A stretch of 64,000 nt of DNA from an uncultured Planctomycetota bacterium (GTDB lineage: Bacteria; Planctomycetota; Phycisphaerae; Phycisphaerales; UBA5793): NCBI GenBank assembly GCA_900696685.1, contig CAADHA010000169.1:1-64000 (forward strand), read 5' to 3'. The notes below the pieces were generated by a model, which had not been told where the DNA came from, ran no database searches, and saw only the letters and a program-made list of their open reading frames with translations. The translations under genes and the position numbers were made by a program. Below are positions 15,754 to 24,700 of the stretch, in pieces; the stretch's first letter is position 1, and every line of letters begins with the position of its first letter.

Positions 15754-17118
15754 TCACCGCATCCTCTCCTCGCGCGGCGTCATCGGGATCGGCGATTTGG
15801 CTGTGCGCTCCAGCACGGCTGGCCTGCCGGTGAAGCGCTGATACCTGTCGCAGATGAGATCTGCGTAGGCCGGATCGATTTCCATGAGGAACGCGCGCCG
15901 CTGCGTCTGCTCGGCGGCGATCAGAGTCGAGCCCGATCCTCCGAAGAGGTCGAGAACATTCTCACCGGCCTTCGACGAGTACTGCAACGCGCGCACGGCG
16001 AGTTCAGCAGGCTTGGCCGTTAAGTGCTCCATCTGGTTCGGCGGGATCTTCTTGATGTGCCAAAGGTCAGCGACGTTGTTCGGGCCGTAGAAGCGGTGTG
16101 CAGCGCCGAGTTTCCAGCCGTAGAAACATACCTCGAACGCGCCCATGTAGTCTTTTCGTGTCAGGACGGGGTGCTGCTTATCCCAGATGATCGCTTGGCT
16201 GAAGTACAGACCCGCGCGCTTGAGCGGCCCCGGATAGTTGCCGAGGTTGGCGTAGCCGCCCCAGCAATAGAAGCCTCCGCCGGGGATGAGCACGCGAGCC
16301 ATGTTGCCGAACCACGCATCGAGCATCTCCTCGAACGCTTCATCGCTCACGAAGTCGTTTTCAAGCGGCCTGTCCTTCGCTCGCATCTTGCGCGTGGTCC
16401 GGCGCTTCTCGCCCTGGCGCGCGACATCGAACGACTGGTGATGGGTGCGCCGCTTCTTCTTCGAGGCCGTGAACGACGAGTTGCCGGCGGCGATCGCGTT
16501 GTTGCTGCGCGGTTCAACTTTGACGTTGTACGGCGGATCCGTGTTCACCAGGTGAATCGGCTGGCCGTCGAGCAGTCGATCGACATCGGCCGCGCTCGCG
16601 CTGTCGCCGCACAGCAATCGGTGCTCACCGAGAATCCAAAGGTCGCCGCGCTTTGTGATCGGCTCATCGGGCGGCTCAGGGATCGCATCGGGATCGGTGA
16701 GCCCCTCCTGCACGCCCGGGTCGAAGATCTTGGCCAGGTCGTCGGCGCTGAAGCCCAGCGCCGACCAGTCGAATCCGGCGCCCTGGAGTTCGGCCATCTC
16801 GATCGGCAGCAATTCCATGTTCCACTCGGCCAGTTCGGCCGACTTGTTGTCTGCGATGCGGTACGCGCGCACCTGCTCGGGCGACAGATCGGTTGCGATG
16901 TGGATCGGAACCTTCTCGAGGCCGAGGCGCTCCGCGGCCTTCCAGCGCGTATGCCCGCAGATGATGACGCCGTCGCCATCGACGACGATGGGCTGCCGCC
17001 AGCCGAAGGCCTGGATGCTGTTCATCACGGCCTCGACGGCGTCGTCATTGAGCCGAGGGTTCTTCTCGTAGGGCTTGATCTCGGCCAGCGGCCGCAGTTC
17101 GACCTTGAACGCGTTCAT
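15754..17118 (-). CDS. ParB-domain DNA methyltransferase (N4/N6 type)
   Basis: 454 residues. The N-terminal 90 residues are a ParB/Srx-like nuclease-fold domain (LRPLAEIKPYEKNPRLNDDA, CGHTRWKAAERLG). The methyltransferase part has the catalytic motif DPPY at 194-197 and the AdoMet-binding GGSGS at 393-397, the beta-class order. It probably methylates adenine-N6 or cytosine-N4 in phage DNA. No restriction endonuclease is adjacent, so it is likely an orphan enzyme protecting the phage or regulating packaging. AGGAG lies nine bases before the ATG, and the start overlaps the upstream gene as ATGA. Confidence 0.85.
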   Translation of the reverse strand: MNAFKVELRPLAEIKPYEKNPRLNDDAVEAVMNSIQAFGWRQPIVVDGDGVIICGHTRWKAAERLGLEKVPIHIATDLSPEQVRAYRIADNKSAELAEWNMELLPIEMAELQGAGFDWSALGFSADDLAKIFDPGVQEGLTDPDAIPEPPDEPITKRGDLWILGEHRLLCGDSASAADVDRLLDGQPIHLVNTDPPYNVKVEPRSNNAIAAGNSSFTASKKKRRTHHQSFDVARQGEKRRTTRKMRAKDRPLENDFVSDEAFEEMLDAWFGNMARVLIPGGGFYCWGGYANLGNYPGPLKRAGLYFSQAIIWDKQHPVLTRKDYMGAFEVCFYGWKLGAAHRFYGPNNVADLWHIKKIPPNQMEHLTAKPAELAVRALQYSSKAGENVLDLFGGSGSTLIAAEQTQRRAFLMEIDPAYADLICDRYQRFTGRPAVLERTAKSPIPMTPREERMR

Positions 17119-18056
17119 GAGTCCGTTCTCCTTGTGCTGGTGGGTTTGCGGCCCGGGCGCGATTCCGCCGCCCCGGTGGCCGCCATGTTGCCGCCCACGT
17201 TCGCCCCTGTCGCGAGATGTGGCGTAGCGGCGTAGTTCCGGCCGCCTGCCGTGGGCACATCGCGCCCGGGCCCAAACTCGTCGCCCACCATCGGCCCGCC
17301 GTGGGCCGGCAGAGGCAGCAGGCCGATCTCGCGCTCCGAGCGCGGGGCCGCGGCGAGGCGAACCTGCATCGCGTGCGCTCCCTCGCGCCACGCGAGCGCG
17401 CAATCGGCATCGGCGTCGATCGCCGGCGGCTCCTCCGCCGGCGCTTCCGTCAGCGCCGCGCGCCCAGCAGCAGTGAGGCTGTACCACACCCGGCCGTGCA
17501 GATCGGCGCCGCTTTGGAGCCAGCCGCGGACCAGCGCCGGGATCGCCGCCTCCTCAAGTACCGACAGTCGATGGCGGTTGGCGCGCCCGGCCTCGTCGCT
17601 CCCGCACGCGGCCCAGAACGGCGGCGTGCCGGCCAGCGCCCACTCCGCCGTCCATCGCGTGCCGAGGTGCATCATCGTGGCCCGCGCATCACCGAAGGCG
17701 GCGAGGCGCTGACATACATCCCGGCCATCGGACCAGCACGGCGCGCCAGCCAGCGAGCAGGCCCGCTCGATCCCCGTGTCGAGCAGCCGCGTAGCGATCA
17801 CCTTCGTCTTCTCGACGCGGCGAGTCAGCAGGCCGCGCCGCTCCAGTCGCCCGAGCGCCTCGACATTCTCATCGCGCTCATCACGATCGCGGCCCTGATG
17901 CCGCCAGCGCAGACCAGCGCCGGACCGAAACGATCGCCGCGCCAGGTACGCCGCCGCCGCGCCGCCGCCACCCCACGGGCCGCGCCACGGCGCGAACACC
18001 GCCCACAACTCGCCCACCAGGCGACAAATCAATGTGTCATCAACACTTGCGCTCAT
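17115..18056 (-). CDS. Conserved prophage protein of unknown function
   Basis: 313 residues, starting at an ATG eight bases after GGAGGACC. The middle (ENVEALGRLERRGLLTRRVE, LVRGWLQSGADLHGRVWYSL, TAAGRAAL) has the shape of repeated winged-helix units, so a DNA-binding or replication-linked role is likely. It is co-transcribed with the methyltransferase, overlapping it by four bases. The last 70 residues are Gly/Ala-rich and probably disordered. Confidence 0.5.
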   Translation of the reverse strand: MSASVDDTLICRLVGELWAVFAPWRGPWGGGGAAAAYLARRSFRSGAGLRWRHQGRDRDERDENVEALGRLERRGLLTRRVEKTKVIATRLLDTGIERACSLAGAPCWSDGRDVCQRLAAFGDARATMMHLGTRWTAEWALAGTPPFWAACGSDEAGRANRHRLSVLEEAAIPALVRGWLQSGADLHGRVWYSLTAAGRAALTEAPAEEPPAIDADADCALAWREGAHAMQVRLAAAPRSEREIGLLPLPAHGGPMVGDEFGPGRDVPTAGGRNYAATPHLATGANVGGNMAATGAAESRPGRKPTSTRRTDS

Positions 18057-18213
18057 GTTGCGGTCCTCCGCAGCGCGCGCCAATCCAAAAAGTCGGACAG
18101 GGTCGCGTTATCATGTGTCTCTCTACTTTGGCGGCTGTTCCCGCGGGCCTGCTGGCACGCCATTTGCTGGGAAGTACCTATGCCGATGGGTGCCACCGTC
18201 GCGCACCGTCGAA

Positions 18214-18312
18214 GACCGTCACGACGGTCCCTATTAAGCGCACGCGTGCGCGCGGGCGCGCGTGTGCGCGCACGACACGATGTTGAATACAGTGGCGACC
18301 GTCGTGACGGTG
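18214..18312. promoter_or_regulatory. Paired palindromic operators flanking an alternating CG tract
   Basis: GACCGTC-AC-GACGGTC at 18,214-18,229 is a perfect inverted repeat with seven-base arms. A near-identical site, GACCGTC-GT-GACGGTG, lies at 18,297-18,312, the reverse complement over 15 bases. Extra ACCGTC half-sites occur at 18,195 and 18,205. Between the two sites is a run of alternating purine-pyrimidine CG/CA steps (about 18,239-18,273). The region lies upstream of the leftward gene at 17,115-18,056, so it is probably a repressor-bound promoter. The binding protein is unknown. Confidence 0.5.
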
Positions 18313-18339
18313 TGCAGCGGTAAGCGGCGGTGGCGTGCT

Positions 18340-20763
18340 TCACTGAACACTCCCTTCGAGGCCGATTCCCTCGTAGAACGGGACATCGCCAGCGCCACGA
18401 CGCCGCTTGATTCCAGGAACGGCGGCCGCCAGGTCTCGGCCGAACGACATCTTGCTGCTGACGACGTGGCGGCCGTCGCGCTCGCACCACCCCTGCCACG
18501 CCTTGTAGAGGTCATCCACCCATGCGCGGCAGCCCGGTGCGACGGTGCAGCACTCGCGGACGAAGGCACCGACCGGCGACGCGAGATCCTCAAGATCGCG
18601 AATGGCGTCGGCGACGCTTTCCGGCTGCACGAATCGGCCGCGCGCCTTGAGTCGCTTCCAGCCTTCGATGGCCCACAGCAGGATGCCGGGGAGTTCAGCT
18701 ATGAGTTGATCCGTGAGCGTCAGGTCTTCCTGGCCATAGAAGGAGTTGGTCAGCCGCAGCACCAGGAATCGACCGGCCAGCGCGGTGCTGGCGTCGTTGA
18801 GACGCGGCAGTTCGTTTGTGAGGAACATGAACCTCGTCGGGAGCTTCATGCTGATGGAGCCGAGGAACTTGCGATCAACGCTGAGCGTGTCCTCGCCCGA
18901 GATGCACAGAAGTCGCTCGACCACGATGCTGATGTTCTCACCGCCGAAGCGGGCATCGCTGACGATCGCGAGAGATTTGCCGATCAGGGGTTGCAGTCCG
19001 AAGTTGCCGGCGAGACTACTCGTTGTCGGCCCGACAACATTGCCTTCGCCGACGAGACGCCGCAGGATGCGACCGATCGTGCCCTTGCCCGATCGCCGCG
19101 GCCCGACGAGCAGGAGCATCTTCTGCTGGCTGGTGTCGCTCGTGAGGCAATACGCCATCCACTCCTGGAGCAGCTCCATCGACTCGATGTCATCGCCGAA
19201 GAGTTGTTCCATGAATTTGATCCAGCGCTCGGGCGGCGCGGGATCAGGTTCGTAATCGAAGTCGAGCGCGTTGACGGTGAACAGCGCCGGCGTCGGCTTG
19301 AAGATGCGACCCGTGGGAATGTGGAAGTTCAGCGACTTGCAGGGCAGAATCTCCAGCGCCGGTGGACGATCGGTCCGCGAGTCGAGCCATGAGGGGGTGT
19401 TGATTGACGCCGGCAGGTGGACGAACGAACGGATCGTGTCCAGCGCCTGCTTGACGGTAGTGGGATTGGACTCGAACGCTGCGAGTTCCAACCCTCCGGT
19501 CCCTTTGCTGAACACGTACCGCAGCGCCTGGTGCAGCCACGGCTGGAGCAGGTGCTTGAGGTATTCATCTTCGACCTGGCAGTACCGGTTGTCGCGCCAA
19601 TGCATGATCAGTCCGCCGTAGGCGTGGATGGTCCTACCCTCGTCATGCTGGTGAAACTCGCGGACGAACGCCTCGGCGGTGGGCAGGGTGCGCCTCGGCG
19701 ACAGCACGAGCCGGCCGGTTTCGGGGTCGCGCTGGCCGAGGGGCACGAATCCGGCATCATCGCCGCTGGCCGGGGCATCGTCTTGCGTTGCACGGGTTTC
19801 GGTGCTCGGGCTTTCCGCTTTCACGCTGCCGTTGGGTGTGCAGCCTGCGTCGGAGTGCGCGCGGCCCGGCGCGACCGGACGCGGCGCATCACGCAGCCAG
19901 CCATAAGGCTTGTCGTGCGACTTCGTTGCCGCATCGTCGACCTTGTGTCGCAGTTCCTTCTCGCTCCACGGCGGTTCACAGCGCGGGTTGTAGCGTTCGA
20001 GCAGCAGCCGCAGCGCAGTTTCCGGATCGAGGCAGAAGCCATGCACCATCGCGGTGGCGGCGGTGTAGGTTGTGTCGTGCCCGCCCTGGCCGGAGATCGC
20101 CGGGTCCATCGCGTCGAGGTAGGCGGTGGCGCGGCGGAGCACCGCCTCGTCGGCGGGTGCGGCAGCGCGGCGCGCCGGACGCGCCGCCGCAGGTGCTGCC
20201 GCGCCGGTGCGAGCAGCAACCGCCCGAGCGAGCCCTTCGACCGCTCTGGCAAGCACTTCGTGCTCTACGGCCGCGGGTTCGCCCGTGAGCCACTCGTAAG
20301 CCTCGCCGGACGGGTGAATGCTCGGCCCGACCACGGTCTGGCAGCCGGTGCTGCGGATCTCGACGATCATCTTCTTCGTGCCGGGAAAGTGGTGCTTTCT
20401 GGTCACCGCGCCCGGGCATCGGTACCACCAATGCGAATTGGGCGCGCTGGCGCGGCCGGTGATCGCGAGCGTCGGCGGCAGGTACTGCGGCGCCAGGTCA
20501 ATCGCCTCCGGGCAGTCGAGATCGACGTCAGTGAGCCCGCCGCTGGGCTCGCCCAGCAGGAGACCGATGTTGCCGCAGCCGCTGAAGTGCTGCTGCAGGT
20601 CGGCGTCATCGAGACGCAAGTCCGGCCACCCCGCGTCGACCGGCCCCTTCTTGCGCAGCGGGATCGGCACGCATCGAAATCCGCGCATCGTGTACGCTCG
20701 GGCGGCGTCGAGCCGGCTCATGCCGTCGTGGACCGATGCGCCGTTCTGTGTCACGGGTTCCAT
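18340..20763 (-). CDS. Phage primase-helicase (PrimPol + D5/SF3)
   Basis: 807 residues. The N-terminal domain (AYTMRGFRCVPIPLRKKGPV, GLLLGEPSGGLTDVDLDCPE, then NSHWWYRCP) is a bifunctional primase-polymerase with the DVDLD metal-binding pair. A primase C-terminal linker follows. The C-terminal half is a D5-like superfamily 3 helicase with Walker A GPRRSGKG at about 554-561, SDARFGGENIS and MFLTNELPRL. It starts and elongates primers and unwinds DNA during prophage replication. The ATG overlaps the previous stop as TGATG. Confidence 0.85.
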   Translation of the reverse strand: MEPVTQNGASVHDGMSRLDAARAYTMRGFRCVPIPLRKKGPVDAGWPDLRLDDADLQQHFSGCGNIGLLLGEPSGGLTDVDLDCPEAIDLAPQYLPPTLAITGRASAPNSHWWYRCPGAVTRKHHFPGTKKMIVEIRSTGCQTVVGPSIHPSGEAYEWLTGEPAAVEHEVLARAVEGLARAVAARTGAAAPAAARPARRAAAPADEAVLRRATAYLDAMDPAISGQGGHDTTYTAATAMVHGFCLDPETALRLLLERYNPRCEPPWSEKELRHKVDDAATKSHDKPYGWLRDAPRPVAPGRAHSDAGCTPNGSVKAESPSTETRATQDDAPASGDDAGFVPLGQRDPETGRLVLSPRRTLPTAEAFVREFHQHDEGRTIHAYGGLIMHWRDNRYCQVEDEYLKHLLQPWLHQALRYVFSKGTGGLELAAFESNPTTVKQALDTIRSFVHLPASINTPSWLDSRTDRPPALEILPCKSLNFHIPTGRIFKPTPALFTVNALDFDYEPDPAPPERWIKFMEQLFGDDIESMELLQEWMAYCLTSDTSQQKMLLLVGPRRSGKGTIGRILRRLVGEGNVVGPTTSSLAGNFGLQPLIGKSLAIVSDARFGGENISIVVERLLCISGEDTLSVDRKFLGSISMKLPTRFMFLTNELPRLNDASTALAGRFLVLRLTNSFYGQEDLTLTDQLIAELPGILLWAIEGWKRLKARGRFVQPESVADAIRDLEDLASPVGAFVRECCTVAPGCRAWVDDLYKAWQGWCERDGRHVVSSKMSFGRDLAAAVPGIKRRRGAGDVPFYEGIGLEGSVQ

Positions 20764-21083
20764 CAGTCCGGTCGCTCCTGCACCATGCGAATGGCCGCGA
20801 TCAGGCAGGGAATGTCCTCCGCGGCGATCACGACCAGCAGGCGTGAGCGGCGGCGACGTGCAAGAAGGGCTGGAACCCGGTTTCCGGCGGCTCTCCGGGC
20901 ACGATTCCATTCGCGCCAGAAGTCCGGCAGATCGACCTGCACTTCCACTACGGCAACACCTGGAAGGTCGGCATCGGGTTCATCCGGTCGCGCACCGGCT
21001 GGCGCACGGCGAACGCTCGCAAGCAAGTCGTGCGGAGGGGCAGGGTGGCGTGATTTCGGCTTGGCAGGGCGTCGTTGCGTCAC
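20763..21083 (-). CDS. Small prophage protein preceding primase
   Basis: 106 residues, basic, with a C-terminal segment SRLLVVIAAEDIPCLIAAIRMV that looks like a strand plus helix. It is coupled to the primase gene by TGATG and to the DUF1580 gene by a four-base overlap, so it belongs to the early operon. No family is recognised. Confidence 0.45.
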   Translation of the reverse strand: MTQRRPAKPKSRHPAPPHDLLASVRRAPAGARPDEPDADLPGVAVVEVQVDLPDFWREWNRARRAAGNRVPALLARRRRSRLLVVIAAEDIPCLIAAIRMVQERPD

Positions 21084-21496
21084 AGACCCGCCTCCTCGAG
21101 TTCTTGCTCGGCTTCGAGGTGGCGGCGCTGCGACTCGTGCATCGCGTTGCGCGGGGGCCTGCGACGGAGGGGTCGCCGCGGCGAGCGGGCCTCAGCGGCG
21201 GGCGCTTCTCGCTCTGGCCGATCGAAATGGACCGCATCAGCCTCGGCGAGAGCAAGGCCAAAGTCATGCAGCCATTGACGCGTGGTGTAGATGCGCGAGC
21301 CAAAGCGCATATGCTTGAGCCGGACACGCTGGCCGGACGCCGACTTGACGCCCTCCCGGCACCACCGCCAGACGCAGTTGGATGATGGCCGACCGGGTGC
21401 CAGCCTCGCGGCTTGGGAGAGCGTGATGTACTCCTCCGTCGCCAGCGCGTCAGTGCTCGTGTCGCCCGACTTCCCTGTCAAGTATTGCCCGTCCAT
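21080..21496 (-). CDS. DUF1580 HTH/excisionase-like protein
   Basis: 138 residues. The core (EEYITLSQAARLAPGRPSSN, CVWRWCREGVKSASGQRVRL, RIYTTRQWLHDF) matches DUF1580, a planctomycete family with an excisionase-like winged helix that senses substrates through a Trp/Arg-rich recognition helix. It is the first gene of the leftward early operon and is the best candidate for the excisionase or early regulator of this prophage. GAGGAG precedes the ATG. Palindromic operators lie about 75-100 bases upstream. Confidence 0.75.
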   Translation of the reverse strand: MDGQYLTGKSGDTSTDALATEEYITLSQAARLAPGRPSSNCVWRWCREGVKSASGQRVRLKHMRFGSRIYTTRQWLHDFGLALAEADAVHFDRPEREAPAAEARSPRRPLRRRPPRNAMHESQRRHLEAEQELEEAGL

Positions 21497-21568
21497 GCGA
21501 AACTCCTCACCGGTGTGGCTCGATGTTGAGCCACTTGCGATGAGCGATTTTCAACACGGCTTTCGGGT

Positions 21569-21682
21569 GGTAACTCGGTAACTCGAGTTACCGCGCCGGG
21601 CCACAACGACAGCGGCCCTACAGCAACGAGAACGCCGCTCGCAGTCGCGAGATTTTTCTCCGCTACCGTAATGTGGTAACTC
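21569..21682. promoter_or_regulatory. GGTAACTC operator cluster
   Basis: GGTAACTC occurs at 21,569, followed immediately by the perfect 16-base palindrome GGTAACTCGAGTTACC (21,577-21,592), and again at 21,675-21,682. This 275-base gene-free region separates the leftward early operon from the rightward ATPase-nuclease gene, so the repeats probably bind a repressor that controls both directions. The same GAGGAGTTTCG leader precedes both divergent start codons. Confidence 0.55.
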
Positions 21683-21771
21683 AGAGATGACTCGCGAGAG
21701 AGCGATTATCGCAGGCGGCCGAACCACCATGGCCGGACGCATAGTCCGGCGACCGATTGAGGAGTTTCGAA

Positions 21772-24700
21772 GTGACGCATCAGGCCAGCACGACAGGGCT
21801 CAACGCGCCGTCGACGCCTGAATCGGGGCGTGCGTTTGCGTCGGCAGAAGCCGCTGAGCGAGCCGTAGCAAGGATCATGTCCGATCAACGCGATCTCTAC
21901 GCCCGGCAGCCAAAGGAGCTCGTCGGCCACGCGAACAGGGAGCTTGCCGCCATCGAGGGCTATCGAGGGCGGCAGTTGCTCGAACTTCTCCAGAATGCTG
22001 ATGACGCCGCTGAGCACTCAAGTGGCGGACGCCTGCTTGTCGAACTGCTCGATGACTGCGTGGTGGTCGCCAATTCCGGGTCTGCCTTCTCCGCGAGCGG
22101 CCTTGAGTCCCTCGTCATCAGCGATTGCAGCCCCAAGCAGCTCGACCGGAACAAGTACATCGGTTGCAAGGGTCTTGGATTTAAATCGGTGCTGACTTGG
22201 TCTGAGTGCCCACTTCTGTCGAGCGGCCACCTATCGGTGGCATTCGACCGGTCGAAGGCGCTCCTCCAAATCAATGAGCTTGTTGCGACGTTCCCGGCCG
22301 TGCGAAGCATCGTGGACGACTTCACTCGCGCAGTGGGCTATCCGCCTGTGCCGATAATGCGATTCCCGTTTGTCCCGCCTGCCGCCGATCTCGCCCATCG
22401 CTACCGAGACCATGGATTTGATACAGTTCTCGTGCTCCGCCTTCCGGATGACACTCGACGTGACGCCGTGCGGCGCGATGTTCTCAACCAACTGGACGGC
22501 CTCCAGACCGAGGCACTGCTGTTCTGCCGATCCCTAACGGAGATCGAGATGCGAGGCACCGCGCCGCGGCGCTGGGAGATCCTTCGAGAAGAGGTCAGCA
22601 GGACCACGACGCGACTCATCGTTCAGAGCTCGGGCGGAGACTCGCTATGGACCCTGCACCGTCGCGAGGGGCGACTTGCTCCGAGTGAACACTCGCGCCA
22701 ACGGCGAGCTCGCGACTATGAGACCGCGATCGCCGTGCCCGACAAAACCGAGCCGGCCGCGGATCGGTGCCTGTGCGTGTTTTTTCCTACAAAGGACGCT
22801 CTGCCGCTTCCAATGGTGCTCCACGCGACGCTTGAGGTGAGCGACGATCGCAATCGCATCCACGACACTGAGGGCAACCGGCAAGTGCTCGGCGCGCTCG
22901 CTACGCAGTTGGCGGATGTTGTCGCCGCAGAGGCTACTCGCGCTCAGCCGCGCCGCGCCCTGAAACTCCTCGACGGCTTGGACCAGGTCGATCCGGAGCT
23001 CAAGCGGCTGGGTTTCTTGGAGCGTGCCGTGGTGGAGCTGAAGGAGCGGCACATCTTTCCTCGTATCGACGGACACCTGGGTCCCGCTGCGAAGGCATAT
23101 CGCACACCACATGATTCATGGCATCCGCTGCTCACGCCCAAACACTTCCCCGACGTGCTCAGCGTGCGCACGGACGAGAAACTCACCGGTGTCTTGAATC
23201 TCTTCGAGATTGGCTGGTTCGGGCAACCTGAGCTCCTCCGACGGTTGCGTTCGCAGCTTGAGGAGATGGAGCCATTGCCTGCCGGCGAACTGGTTGGCCG
23301 GTTGCTGGCAACAGAGCGACTTGGCAAGCTGCCGCTTGGCGCTTTCATACTGACCGCAAGAGGCACATTCGTCGCGCCAGACGAGCAGTGCTTTTTCACG
23401 CCCGGTGTGAATCCGTACCCGGTACCCGCGTGGGTACAGGAAATCCAGTTCGTGCATCCCGAGTTTCAGCGCGGATTGCAGTCCGCCGCCGGGGCATCGA
23501 GCATTCGCGCCCTGTCCGGACAGCTTGAGGCCCGAGAAGCTCGTGTTGATGAATACCGTCTGGACACGGTCGTCAGGGCATTGGTATCGCGCGCGCGACA
23601 AGCGGACGAGCATGCGCAGGCAGGCCGCGTTCAAGAGCTCCTGAAGTGGCTGTTTAACACGACCAACGGACAGCCCGGCATCCTCTCGGGCGTCACAGTG
23701 CCAATCGTCGATCGGAACGGCCACGTCATCGCTCCCGGTGATTGCTACCTGGGGCCTGAATATCCCGGGGGCGACATGCTGCATCGACTTTACTCGGGCA
23801 TCGAGGGCGTGCGGTTCTCGGGTTCGCCCAATCAAGTCGGCCTGGAGGACGCGGACATTCGTCGCGTTGCTGAGTTCTTGGTCGCGCTCGGTGTCCATGA
23901 CCGGCCAAGAACGGTGCCGCTTTCTCACCCTGAGAGCGAGCGCCTTGCGCTTCGGGCTCTGGAGCAGCATGATTATCCAGGGGTGGTCCGCGGGGAGGAG
24001 TGCGTGGATCTCGTTGCCGCGCTCTGCCTCTGCAAAGAGCTACGTGTCGAGGGAGCGACTGTCCCGCACCACTTTGGGCGCCTGCTTCTCGAAGCGGACC
24101 CGACGGGCCTTGTGGCCTACCTACTGACGGATGGCCAGCATTTTCTCGCAAGCGACATCATCGAGGACGCATACTTCGTGGCGCGTAAGTCTCGCGAGCA
24201 GAAGATGTGGGTGGACCGCGGCATCCGGATTCCCAACCCGGTGATGCTGGCCCTTCGTTCGACCAACTGGGTGCCGACTGTTGACGGCACTCGCTGCAAG
24301 CCGGGCCAAGTGATCCTGAGCGGCGTTGCGGGCCGCTTGCTCCGCGGGCTTTACTCGCAACACGCCATCGACATCAACGATCCGGTCATTCGCCGAAGCG
24401 GCGGCCGACGCGCCGTGAATGGCTTGCTGACACGATTGGGCGCGATCTCCTCTTTGGAAGCGGTCGACGCGGACTCGCTTTACGAGCTATTGAGCCGACT
24501 TCCCCAGGACGATCCCGACGGCCAGCACGCGCCGGGTGTCTACCGCACGCTGATTGAAGCGGGAGTCATGACTGAGGACAGCCTGTCCCGGCGGCAGTTC
24601 TTCAAGATTGGTCGGGTATGGTCGCGCGTTCGCGGAGAATCGAAGTACCTGCCGGTCTCCGAGGTCAGATACAACGCCAACGTGATGGTGCCGCGTGTCA

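Noticed and set aside
11552-15757. Minus-strand open frame of 1,401 codons
   Set aside because: It runs antisense to a cluster of well-supported rightward genes with ribosome sites, and its product is His/Arg/Gly-rich without any recognisable domain; it arises from high GC and codon bias.
15754-18056. Complete restriction-modification system
   Set aside because: The methyltransferase has no nuclease partner next door; the adjacent unknown gene shows no nuclease motif.
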